DNA of 64,000 nucleotides from Membranipora membranacea (taxonomy: Eukaryota > Bryozoa > Gymnolaemata > Cheilostomatida > Membraniporidae), in NCBI GenBank assembly GCA_914767715.1, contig OU612068.1, positions 26,538,001 to 26,602,000 on the forward strand, in the 5' to 3' direction. Positions 12,701-25,100 of the stretch are shown here, piece by piece. The notes under the pieces were generated by a model that worked only from the letters and a program-made list of their open reading frames with translations, did not search any database and had not been told where the DNA came from. Position 1 is the stretch's first letter. The number at the start of each line of letters is the position of its first letter. A program made the position numbers and the translations under genes.

Positions 12701-15419
12701 GAATACTTTCATTCTGCAGGGTAGGTTAGCTGGCCTTTTATAACTTCATTAGGTCAGCTCTTTTCTTACTAGTCTGATATCAACCAAATTTGGTATACAT
12801 TTTGTGGGCCTACGTGATTATTGAATAATTGAGAGATAAATGTTGACAGTTTTCAACAAACTCTTTCTAACATTTACAGGGCAGGATCAGATGAATACTC
12901 AGATCCGATACTATTTCAATCCACCGAATGCTAAAGAATCATATCCGGGAGCTAACTACAGTAACTACATCTATCTCAGTCAGGTGAGTCTGTCCAGTGG
13001 TTATTCCCAAAATATTTACCTTTTGGTTTGGATTAAGAAAATCTTATAAGCCTGGTACTATAATAGCAATAAATTCTCATGCATATAAATAAACATTAAA
13101 CCTACCTTGATGTTTTTCACAGCAATGGAAGAAGTCTCTTCTAAAAGCATATCATCACCTCTCATATCCTCACCTCACCTTCTCTTCCTTTTTTATTATT
13201 GAGTGTACATATTGTCTCATATCAAATGTTAAATCAACATCTTGAAGATATCAATCACTGTAATTCTCATAGTGTGATCATGTGATATACTTGTAGATTA
13301 ACCAAGCTGTTTATATCAAAATGGTAACAGAGTTTTGTCGTAGAAGTCAGAGTTATCTGTATGGTGATGAAGGGATGACGATGGGAGCTCTGTACTGGCA
13401 ACTGAATGATATCTGGCCTGGACCCAGCTGGTCTTCTATAGGTGACAATTCTAATATGATATGCTCTGGTAAAGCGATAGGACATGATGTCATAATTTCA
13501 TCAATAGTTTTCATTAACAAGTGGTGAATTTCTAAATAGACTTTCACTGTATAGTAACGGTAGTCACTTTTGTCAGCATATCCTCCTCATTTTTCTATCA
13601 CATTTGTTGTTATTTCCGCAGAAAATTTTGTTGACTTTGGCAGAATGCCTACTATTTATAAATAGGGTAAAATGAGGCAGCTATTGATAAAATCGTCTCA
13701 TCGTTTGATTACCACTGGTAATGATTTCGGCGCCATCACCAAAAATCAATAAGTTTGTGTAATCAATCTATCTCAGATAATGAACTGCATGTTCTGCCTC
13801 ATGTCTATTGTGCTGTTGTGTCTCCATTGTTATTTGGATTTGATGAATGGATGACCTTGAGGTCCCATAGGCGACGCTGTTACAACAGTAGTAGTTCTTA
13901 TGGTGGGGAGTTGCCAATCTATCATAAAACAATATCAATTTAATGGCAGCTTGGCACCCATACATATACATACATAGCTTTCATACATTCATATATAGCT
14001 CCTATACCTAGAATTGCCACACTATGCCTTTGTTTTGAATATTTGTTATCAGAATATGGTGGAAAATGGAAGATGTTACACTACTATGCAAAGAACTTTT
14101 TTGCTCCCACCGCCCTGTACATAGCCACAGAGAGTGACAACCTAACAGTATACCTGATCAGAGACACAGAGCGATCCTGGGACACCGGGACACTGACTCT
14201 AACCTGTCAGCCGTGGTCATCATTATATGCGGAAGCTGCTCATCACTTGAATATAACTAAACTGGTGTGTATTTGCCTTGTCAGTTGTGATGTTATGAAA
14301 CACATTTTTGTTCATATCTACAACCTCACACCAGCGGCATTTTGCTGCAGTTTGTTCTCTGACCATGAAAGTGAGACTGAAGCAGGTTAGACTCTAAGCT
14401 TTCTAGTCCGCTCCCAAGTCAAGGTCCCAAGCTGCTGAACGTTTGGTTATTTCAGGGGATATTTCATTCGGTATCGTTTCAAATTGTAGCGTGAATATTT
14501 TGCTGAGGATTTGAACAGTGTCTCTGAGAGAGACACTGTGTAACTTATTCTCCTCTATTTACAGGCTGACCAGGTGTCATACAGAATGTTCAATTCTAAT
14601 CTTAATGACACTCTGGAGAATCTGAATTGTCAGGACAGAAGTAAGCATTTCCTGTATGCCACATTTATTCCATCAGTAGGCGGAGCAGACGACTATTACC
14701 AGTCATCGCACCTCCCCCTCACTACTTATAAAGAAGCAGTCGGCCTCAAGAAAACTAAAATACAGGTAAATATTCTAAGGGTATCATTATTTTTTGTTTT
14801 CCCGTCCTATTAGAAATCAAAATGTGTGTTGGGGCAACAACACACCCGCCAAGTAAATCTTATTTTACAACCTAGAACTCCAAACCTGTAATGTCCAACT
14901 TGCTCAAATATATTGAGCATTGTTTAGAAAGTGTATCATATTGCTCGGATGCGTGTATGCTGCTATGGATTAATGCTTTCTGATGGCGTTGATGTAACCG
15001 CACTCTCCATAACCTACCTTTAATACACCTATTGACCTGACTCTTCGGTTCTGTAAGGTCTGTCCATGTAGATCTGACACAATTTTTGCGACTTTCTCGA
15101 CTTTGACTTTGGATTTGTGATAAATGAAATTAAGTTATGTTTTTTTTATTCTTGATATAATCATATTGACTGTGATATTTTGCAGACTGTCCTGACAGGT
15201 CAGGGTTTTGACTATATCCTGACCCTAACCAGTAGTTATGTAGCTCCGTTTGTGTGGATAGAGACTTATGTACCTGGAGTTACACTGAGTGATAACGGAT
15301 TTATACTGAAGTCATCTCCACATAATGTGTACATAACATCAGAGACGCTCACCGAGCTAAAGGTGTCGGACTTCAAGGTCATGTCACTCATGGATATTTA
15401 TGACTCAAACGAATCTTAA
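6755..15419 (+). CDS. MANBA: Beta-mannosidase (GH2), complete
   Basis: Lysosomal exo-enzyme that removes terminal beta-linked mannose, the last step in N-glycan breakdown. Seventeen exons chain in phase: 6755-6887, 7256-7411, 7766-7917, 8191-8387, 8617-8687, 9025-9200, 9639-9789, 10133-10272, 10752-10916, 11204-11283, 11963-12153, 12353-12532, 12880-12983, 13297-13441, 14053-14264, 14565-14765, 15186-15419. The product is 895 aa; vertebrate beta-mannosidases are about 880. A hydrophobic signal peptide starts at ATG 6755. Family landmarks include [64 protein letters not shown] and [15 protein letters not shown]. The acid/base Glu is in GSNENE (residue 465, codon at 11255) and the nucleophile Glu in FLSEYG (residue 561, codon at 12421). 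Both are present, so the enzyme should be active. The C-terminus [13 protein letters not shown] matches the family end. The gene is divergent from the zinc finger gene. Confidence 0.97.
9216..9281. repeat. AT-rich simple repeat
   Basis: Imperfect (TA)n tract in the intron between beta-mannosidase exons 6 and 7, directly downstream of the GTAAGT donor at 9201. No other feature seen there. Confidence 0.8.
11533..11558. repeat. Perfect small hairpin in beta-mannosidase intron
   Basis: CAGGGAGTTT at 11533-11542 and AAACTCCCTG at 11549-11558 are exact complements around a six-base loop. It lies in the 0.68-kb intron between exons 10 and 11. Function unknown. Confidence 0.6.
14516..14538. repeat. 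Perfect hairpin upstream of beta-mannosidase exon 16
   Basis: CAGTGTCTCT and AGAGACACTG are exact complements around a three-base loop, ending 26 nt before the exon 16 acceptor. As RNA it could fold close to the branch-point region. No evidence of function. Confidence 0.55.
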
Positions 15420-16144
15420 TTTTGATAATTGCTGCTTAGCTTATTGACCAGAATATAGGTACTGCTTTCTATAAATTTTGTTCTTTTTTCTCCTGAACAC
15501 GCAAATCATCTTTGGCAATTATCTTAATGATCTCCGGTGCTATAGATTCAAACAATTCAGTTATATCGACATCAGCTACCGTAATACAATTTATGGTGCT
15601 ACCTATCACCATTCTGGTTTTTGTATTTAATTTCGCAAAATATTAACTAGATACTACGTTATTTTCTTATTCCCAACTGTTCTATGAGACATTTGATGTG
15701 CCATGGAAAATATTATAATGATGTTAGTCAAATGTTTTGGTTTGCGTGAACTCAACGAAGAGAGCTCCTGCACCCAAGTCACGATTGATAATACAAGATT
15801 ATTTTAATCTATCATACCTTTGTTTTCTTTATCATAGTTTATGAATAGGGTGAGTTGTTTTGAATATTGATTATTGTTAACAAAACAATCGGAATGTAAG
15901 ATTTTTTTTTGGGAATATGAAATCAATATTAGCCTAATTGTCTATTATTGAATGTGCTTGGTAACATCTTGCTTATCTAAACAACCAAAATTATTCTGGG
16001 CAGTTTATAATTGTAGTCGTTACGATTTGAAAATACATCTCTTCCTTCTGCTCAAATTTCTCTTCTTTCTAGATGTTTACTACTGGATTATTACAAGCTG
16101 CTATACATGTATGAGGATTAGGAGGTTAGGAAGACTCCTGGACT
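15420..16144. other. Intergenic: beta-mannosidase 3' end and giant-gene 5' end
   Basis: AT-rich sequence between the beta-mannosidase stop and the first giant-gene ATG. It must contain the 3' untranslated region of the former and the promoter and leader of the latter. I see no canonical AATAAA, no TATA box that stands out from the AT background, and no coding sequence I can support. Confidence 0.6.
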
Positions 16145-19100
16145 ATGGCCCCAGATCCTAACAAACAAGAAACAGGTAAATGAACATTCTATGTAAGCTT
16201 CTACATAATTGTGAATACTGTATGGTGTATAGTCTTCAAAAAGTAATTCATTTCAAAGCATTGCTGCCCTTCATACTTGTGAAAATGTTAAGATTAAAGT
16301 CCAAATGTGGTTTGCCTAAAAACTACCAATAATATTATAATAGCATCATTATGAATTAAGTGTATCTGTAAATGTAACAGCTGCTGGGCGTATTTACCTA
16401 AGCATCACTTTTGATATCATTTGATCCTATTTTTCTGGTTTGAAGATTCTGCTGATCAACAAACACAACCGGTATCTGGTGACAAGCCTATCGATACGTC
16501 TGAGCCGGGCCCTTCTCTTAATGGTGATACCAATGTAGATCAGAATAAGAAAGATGAAAGTCCTGAGCAGCCAGTGCAAAATTCAGACAACAGTCAGTCG
16601 TCGCCTCAAACTGGCGGAGAATCAAAGCAGACTGGTACTAAGCCATCAACTACAGCTGCTAACGCAAAGAAAGCCCAGAAGAACCCGTATGCTGCTTTTG
16701 CTAGTAAGAAATCACCACCTAAGCAGGCTAACAAACCAGCAAACCAGAGTTCTCCTGCTAAACAAAACACACCAGCTAAAAAACCCAGCCCATTAGAATC
16801 GAAGTTAGCTCCGCAGAAGAAACCTACAACTCTGCCAAAATCAACAGCATCAAGCAAACCAGATAAATCTCCACTGGCAAAACCAGCACCTAAACCCAGC
16901 CCATTTCAGAAGAAACCAGCTCCCCAACAGAAACCAGCTAATCAAGTGAAAGGCCCCGCAACTAAGCCCGCCGTACAGGGAAAACCTGATCAGGCACCTG
17001 TAAAACCTGGAGAGCCTCCTAAACCTGGCACAAAGTCTACGCCAGCAGCCAAACAACCTGTAAAGCCTGGGACAACAAACAATGACAAGACCTCTAAATT
17101 AGGCGACTCAAATAAGGAAGCTTTGTCGGAAGGAAAATCTGCTGGTAAGCCAGAAGAACCCAAAGATGACAAATCTCTCAACTCTACCTCACAACCAAAG
17201 CCATATCCTAGCATAACACAACCATCTGGTGAAATAGCTACTAAAAACGGAACTCCTTCTGAACCTAATGATTCCGACGAGCCATATAAACACAGCCCTC
17301 GAACCAACAAGGCAGATGCAGTCAAGCAACAGAGTCCTCGCAACAACAATGCTGAATCATATAAACATAGCCCTCGCAACACAATCCCTCTTCCTAAAAA
17401 AGCTGAGCCAGAACCTAAAAATGAACCTCCTAAACCAAAGAAGATGACTCAACAACAGTTAGACTCCATTGCTAGGCTGACTGCTGGGAAAAAAGCTGAT
17501 GTGAAATTGGACTTAGGATCTAGTCTTCCACCTCCAAAGGAGCGACCGAAATTTGAAAGGAAAAAACCTGATCCAAAACCTAACCCTCCTAAGAAAATAG
17601 CGCCCAAGCCATCTCCTGCTAAAGCTACTCCAAAACAACCCACCAAAGCACAACCGAAACCCTCAGCAGACAAATCTGCAGAGAAGAAAACAAATAGTCC
17701 TGCAAAACAATCAGACGCTGACGTTTTCAGTCCTGACGGACAAATCATGCCCACTCAGCTCAGAGGGAATAACAGCAGAGCCTTTAGCGGTGCTTCTGGT
17801 AGGCTGAGAACTCCTGAAACTGCCAAAGGGACAAGAATTCCCACATCTGAGGCATCCAAACTGATCCCAGAGAAAGTTGAGGAGAAGACAGAAAAGCCAA
17901 ACCCAGAAAATAAATCCACCACACAGCCCGATGAGAAATTGGAGGGTAAAGTAGAAAGCAAACCTGCAGAAAGCAAACTTGGAGAAAGCAAACCTGCAGA
18001 AAGCAAACCCGCAGAAAGCGAACCCGCAGAAAGCAATCCCGCAGAAAGCAAACCCGCAGAAAGCAAATCGGCAGAAATCAAAGCGACAGGATCTCCAAAG
18101 GATCCCAAACCTCAGGCAGATGCTAAAGAGCCTGTAGGTGATAAACCGCAAGAAAGTGCAAAACCTCAAAGTGAAATCAACCCGGACACCTCAAAGAAGC
18201 CAGAAGATGTTAAACCCACCACTGACAAAAAGGAAAAGAAATCTCCCAGGAAGGAAAAGAAAGATCAGAAGCTTAAAGAAGGTGAAAAACCCAACGATAA
18301 AGTGTCAGAAGACACAAAGAAGTCCGACCCAGTGGTATCAGAAAGTAAACCTGACACGTCACCAAACACGAAACTTCCCCCTGTAGAACAGGAGCCAACA
18401 ATCTCTGAGAAAGCTGCTGCGCCTGCACAACCTGCACCTCAGGATCCTGCAACAAAGCTTCCAGTGGTACCGGTAGAGACAAAACCCTCACCAGCTGATG
18501 TCCTCCCCGAGGCTTCAACTGCATTCCCTGCCGTCGACTCTGCTACAAAACTAGATGGTGTAGGATCAAAAGATGATATAAATGTAACAAAACCCTCTAC
18601 AGAAGAAAAGCCAGTCAAACCACAAGAAATTTCTCCAAGAGATGAGATAAAGCCACCTGGTGAAAAACTAACCCCTAATACCACGCCCCGAGGAAAAGCT
18701 CAGCCTCCGATTAAACCTCGAGCTAAACCTGCAGAGGACAGGGTTATCGATCCAGCTCTAGCTAGAAAGAAAGCTTCTGATGATGCCAGGAACCGAGTCA
18801 TAGAAGAGAACAAGCGAAAAGAAGCTATAGCTGAAGCTAAAAGGAAGGCTGAGAAGTGAGTTGAGAATAATATAATATATTATAATATGTTGTTACTTTG
18901 GAAAATCTTACACGAAACAGGATGCCTAATAATAACTTCCTATGCAGTGTTGTTTTGTTTTGGTATCCATCTAATCTTAATGGAGACTATGGTCATTTAA
19001 TGTGGGTTAATTGTGCCGCAGGGATTGGGCTGAAATAGATCACTTTCTCTGATGATTAGATTATCCTTGGAAAGATGACACTCTGGGTTTGAAGTTTTTA

Positions 19101-22100
19101 TAAAAATGACACAATCAAAAGAAATCACATCTTCAGCTCGGGCAGCCAGATAAATTACAATAGAAACAAGCTCAATGTTTGAATCTGAGATACTAAATTA
19201 AATTTACGTAAATGTTTAACAATTAGGAGAAACAGAAATCTGAGATGTCAATGTTGAAATTGAAATACAATACATTTTGTCTTTTGCAATGTCCGTAAGT
19301 GCACAACACCTATTGTAAAGGAAAATGTGTCGTTTCTTCATGACATGATATTAATATTTCTCTTAACTCAATTACATCTCTATATCATTACATATCTTCA
19401 TGGATATTATAATTTGATATTTGATATTTTCTGGCATATTGGTACCAGATACAGAACAATGGGTCAATATCCAAAGAGCAGAAACACCCATGACATACCC
19501 CCAATTACTTTTAGAAGTTTAAATCTACTGAGTGATGTGTGGTAAACACCAATTTGTTATGTGTAGCTGAGATCATGTCAAAGTTTCACTGTCACTCATA
19601 TTTCTCAGGGAGAAGCGTGACAAAGAGCAGGCAGAGAAACGTAAGAAAGAAGAGGAGGAGAAACGGGTGAAGGAGGAGGCAGAGCGTAAGGAGAGAGAAC
19701 GTATCGCCGCCGAGGAGCTGAGAGCCAAACGAGCGGCTGAGAACAAGGCTAAGGCTCAGGCCTGGGCTCAGGCTGCATCTAAGGAACTTGTGGAGGAGAC
19801 TGAGAACGACAAAGTGAAAGGTATGTGAGCCGTCAATAATAAATAATATCCCATAATGCAATCTACTGGAATTTTCAATCGGGCTAAGGTTTGTGATAAC
19901 ATATAGGCGTTTGATCTCCATTGGAATGACCTTAAATTGCATTGTGGGATTGCTTCTATCACTCCTTAATAGGGGAAAGATACATGATGTGTATTCATCA
20001 ATGTTAAAGCCTAGGTAAGTGGTCAATAATATTGGAGCTATTTAAAATCAATATATCTTTTTAGCAGCACATTGTGCGCAACATGGTGCTTGAGCTATTC
20101 ATTTTTAATTTCCTGCTTCATAGAACATCCTCTAAATCGAGTATTTCCCGCTGCTCATTACATTGGATAGAGAGTTTATGTGACCCCAACAGTATTTTGG
20201 CACAGGATTGTCACCTTTAAAAAAATTGAGGAGCACACAAAAATGAGTGATTCAAACATCAGGTCATGATTCACTCTTGATGCAGTTCTAAAGTAGGTCA
20301 CTTTTGTGCAGATTTTATTCCATTTTGTCATATACCCTCCTCTTTTCTATTTTCTAGCTCTAGAAAACGTTGGAAAGCTCAAGCTTAATAATATCTGTAA
20401 GTGTTGTTATAATCTAGCTTTTCATGCCTCAATATGTTTATCCATGACAAAACGAATATGAAAACATTGTATAGTCATGAAATCAAAATGAAATAGGTGT
20501 GAGCTAGTTTGCCTCAATGCATATTGCTAGAAGTATATTGGCCCTTTAATTCACTGCGAATGTTTTTTCCCTCTCATTTATGCTATTACAAAATTTTTAT
20601 CTTTGCACACAATATGGCACTGGTAGGATGTTTTCCATAAAAGGGCGACATTCTGTTATGCTGATTTCAAATAATTTTTTTCTGTAGTTAAGAAGCAGGC
20701 ACCTGTAGAGTCCTCTCCGGTGGCAGGACCCAGTGCGGCCTCTAAGCCTGTCGAGGAGAAGAAGAGGGGACGATTTGGTAATATAATGTTAGCTGCTGTG
20801 AAGAAGAAGAGAGAGCAAGAGGAGAAGGAGAAGGAAGAGGAAGCAAAAAAACCGGAGGCTGAGAGACTTCTGTATGAAAGTAAGAATACTGAGATAACTT
20901 ATAGAGATTTTCATCTGTTTGCCTCAAGCATATAAATGTATGTGCTTGTTACGTGCCAACCGCAAGCATTAAAACTTTCAGTGGGTGAACTCAATATTAA
21001 TGTTTGAGCCTTTGAAAAACTAGAATCATTTGAAAGTTTGAACTACGTTGACATATGAATATGTAGCTTATGCCATAAATGTAAAAAGTATCACATGGAG
21101 AATTCATCTTGTAATAGCTGCTAGATAATTGACAGGGAAGTGTTTTGAGACTTTATTATAATATTGCTTGTTAAAGAAATGACAAATGGTAATTACTTTG
21201 TTCTATTATAATTTGTTTCTATACCCATGGACCTAGTCTTTTTTTTATCAACCAATTTGTCATCATCAGCACAATCCTTTTGTAGCAACACTTTGCATTT
21301 TAAATATTAAAAAATTTACCAACGCCTCACATTAAGGTAACACACAAAGATGCTGGACAATAGTTTCTAGTTTTGTGGTTATAACCGAACTGTCTAAATA
21401 CCGAGTTTCATTTTTTACTCTCTTGACCTTAATTTCCATGTCTGAAGCATGAGGATCAATTAGCCAGTAATTATTCGCTGACATCAAACTGAAATCCAAT
21501 TGTCTGACATGAATTTGCCATCACATCACTCTCCTCTAAACAACCAGGCACGTTGCTCTACCTTACCGAGATTTATATATAGAAATTCTGAGTTTTAAGT
21601 GCAGGATAACCAGCCAAAGTCAAGAGTGTTTACTCTCTAAAAGAATTCTTTTTTAGAAGGCATGACACGGATATAATTTATGCATGACAAGTCTTGATTC
21701 ATAATGCATCAGCAATGTGAATGTATCAAACCAAAGTACATGACCCCAGGGTTATTAGAAAACCTTCTGCTCTGATGCTCACTTTGTGGACTTTTTTTCA
21801 TCCAGCATGTTCAATGTGTATCACACTAGAAAAACGAGTTCATTTAAGAGTGAAATTTCACCCCAGGGACTTCTAAAATAAAGATTTACAAGCAAACGAT
21901 AAGTACAGTGGAAATCCTGAATAACGCCTCGTGAATTATAAACTCCCTTTAGTCCTTATAATGATCATCTGATTATTGGTGACTTATAATTTCAAAGATG
22001 CATGCAGCATCCTCACAATTCTAGTGCTTCCAAGTATTGTACACAGTTTACTTTCGGAGAAATTCTGGTCATCCCGCCTAAAATTTGCTGCAAGAAATGG

Positions 22101-25100
22101 CAGCAATGGCAGACTCAAAAGCAGAATTCTCCACATTGCTAACTTTAGTATCGATGACATCCAAAGAGAGGCTTCAATACCTCCTCATGATGGAGGATAT
22201 GGGCGTAGAAACAGGTGCTCAGCTAACTAAATACACTAATTTTTCAGCTATGACACCAAAAGATCAGCTGCGATATCTGCTTAAAAAAGCTAAATCTAAG
22301 GATGACGCTCAGAAGATAGCCAGAGATTTCATGCTTGAGATGAAAGTGAAGGAGCAGAAGAAGAAAAAGGAAGTAGACCCAGCCACTCAGGCGGAACTCA
22401 TGATGAAGAAGCTGAGGGAAGCGCATCATGCTGTGAGTGATATGAATTTCTTGTAGAGAAGTGTGTGGCGTGCATTTTTCACTGCTTGGTGTGTTTGAGC
22501 TGCAAACCATGTGGCGTTGCTGTGCTGTTGTGGGTAGTTAGATCACAACTATACAGTGAAATTCTTAATTTATGTTCAAAATTGGATTGGACTTGGTGCC
22601 GGGTTTGGGTAGATTTGTCAGGGTTATAATGTACACTACCTCATCCCATACACAAGAAGACCAAAGCATGCAAAATTATGGCAAGCCTGCTTCCTCAAGA
22701 TGGATTATGTGTGTTATGGGCCGTCATAGGATGAAATCATCAAATGGAACTCGATTTACTCGTGCTGTTTCAGGCAATGTTGGAAGAGCAAAAAGTTCTA
22801 TTGGAGGAGAAACACAAAAAGGAGGATATGGATCGACTTAAGCGAGGCTTACCTCAGAGATGGGGTACTGTTAAAACTGACAATGATGACGACTCAGATC
22901 CTTCCATAGGTATGTCTATATTTAATGGTAAATCTATGCAAGGATAATCATTAGGGGGATATACTGTGGCACACCACAATTTGTTATGAAAGAATCTGAG
23001 GCTATTTTGTTGCATCTCCTTTCTCCTCTCCTCAAACACCGTTTTTATGCATGTTCCTTTATCTCAATTTAATATACAATATATAATGCTGTCCTTTATT
23101 TTATCCAAGATAAATCCATGTCTCAATATTTCACTCAATTGTTAGCACTTCTGTCCTGTCCCTGTTCAGATTAGTCTATGATTTTACAAGACATCACTTT
23201 TGAGTTGAGTGGTTCAATGATGTAGTATCATTTATTGCTGTGATTGGCCTTGGCTTAGGTCTTCTCTACCATCAATCGAAACCTTAGTCACCGCTGAGGC
23301 TAAACATAGTAATAGACTTAACCATATTTGGTAATATTTTTCAGGACGATCAGTCAGCTTGCTAGGTAAATCATGGGTCTTATTTTGTAGATATTTGTAG
23401 CGTAGCAAATTTTTAGAGGCTGCAGGTTTTTTCTAGATATTCTATAATTTCAATTGTTACTCACAATCAGGGCCAGAGCTCAACAATCTATATGGATAAC
23501 TTTATAAGTGTTGCTTTTCTTCATGGAAAATAGTTTCAAACCATCAAGTCCTTGATTAACCTGTCCTGTCTGATTGAGTCTGTTTGCTCTGTTGGTGATA
23601 TACTCTATAGTAAGAGATGGTGATCATTCATTAGATTGAAATGTATACTGTTATAATAGGTCGCTGCTGTCTAGTGCTGTCATCAGCACTTTATTATGAT
23701 ATAAAATCACTGGTAAATAGAAGTGACCTGAAGTATGTGATCATCATTAATAATTTATCAAATAAATCTTTGATGCTTTAATTGATCTAAATTTTATCAA
23801 AAGGCCAAGCACTGTATCTATATACAGATGGCTGTTTGTTTATATGAGAGTAACATCATGGGAAATACTGTTAGAGATATAGCTTGAGTAGTCGTTGTGC
23901 ACATCATTTATCATTTGTGTGTAATAACAAGGGAGAAATGGTGCCTTCTGAGGCATCTTTCAGGACAAACAGTTTGTCTTTTCTGAGATTACTACTGGAA
24001 CTTGATGAAGGTATTTAGTTTAACTAATCCTGTGCAGCTTTAATGTTTCGCAAAGATTAAAGCCTTGTGTTTCGGCTCAAAAATACAATGAGGAAAGGGC
24101 TCATAAGTTTTCCTACAGTTCTGTTTTTTTATCCTTTTTCACGATTGTTGTAGACGGCTCGATTCCATCCCTGGCCATCTCTCGGCAGCCTTCCAGTATT
24201 GTTCGGATACCAGCGAAGGACCGAAGGAAGAGTGGGCCTGCTCTGCTAGATGTCATCAAGGAGAACAGGGACAAACAGAGCAGGTGAGTTACCATCTCAG
24301 CTCTGAATCATGAAGCACCATTACATACCTCTAACTCAACATAATGCAGTTCGCATTCTGTGCTGTCGGCTATTTTGTTGTGATCATATACATTGCCAAT
24401 TAGAAATTCAATTTACATCCAGTGAGCTGTTTGAATTCAAACTTACCATACTTGTATTCAACTACCTTACCAGATTAAGTCTGTGATGGTCATATCTTAT
24501 GTATAGCCTTTGTCCACATGCACAATGCAATTTCATCCTGGAATAGCCAGTGAATGCATTCTACCCTCTTATTATACCAGTAAGGAGGTTCCCCTTGGAG
24601 TTCTACAAAGCTGTTTTGGGAGATATTCACTAGATCCTTCTCAAAATGTTTGTATTAAATTGAAGACTAGCCAAGAACAAACCTACCATTTATGTATTCA
24701 TAGCCTGTTTATACTGGGCTATTTAAAGAATGTTCCTCGGCTGTATTCGACAGCATTCATGTGCCATTCTGATGTTGAAGTTACATTAATATCAATCTTA
24801 ACAAGTTTCTCTGAAACATATTCTTCGTGTTTATAGCCTGGGCTCCACCACATTTGGTAAAGGTTCACAGGCTTATCAGCCAGACCAGCCTACTCTTATG
24901 GAGGATAGCGATGATGATATGATTACAGGACAGGGGCGTGTCGAGACCCCTAAACGTCAGAGTCGGATGTCTGTAGATTCAGACAACTGGGATGAGTGAG
25001 TAAAATAAGATATATTGAAATTTGGATAGAGATTACCTGAGCAGCTGCAGAAAATTGTGACATTATGGGGTCCATTTGAATGGTATTGGAGTCATATCTC

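Noticed and set aside
17711-18169. Minus-strand frame with FCGFAFCGF-type repeats
   Set aside because: Antisense of the KPAES minisatellite in exon 2; no independent gene signals.
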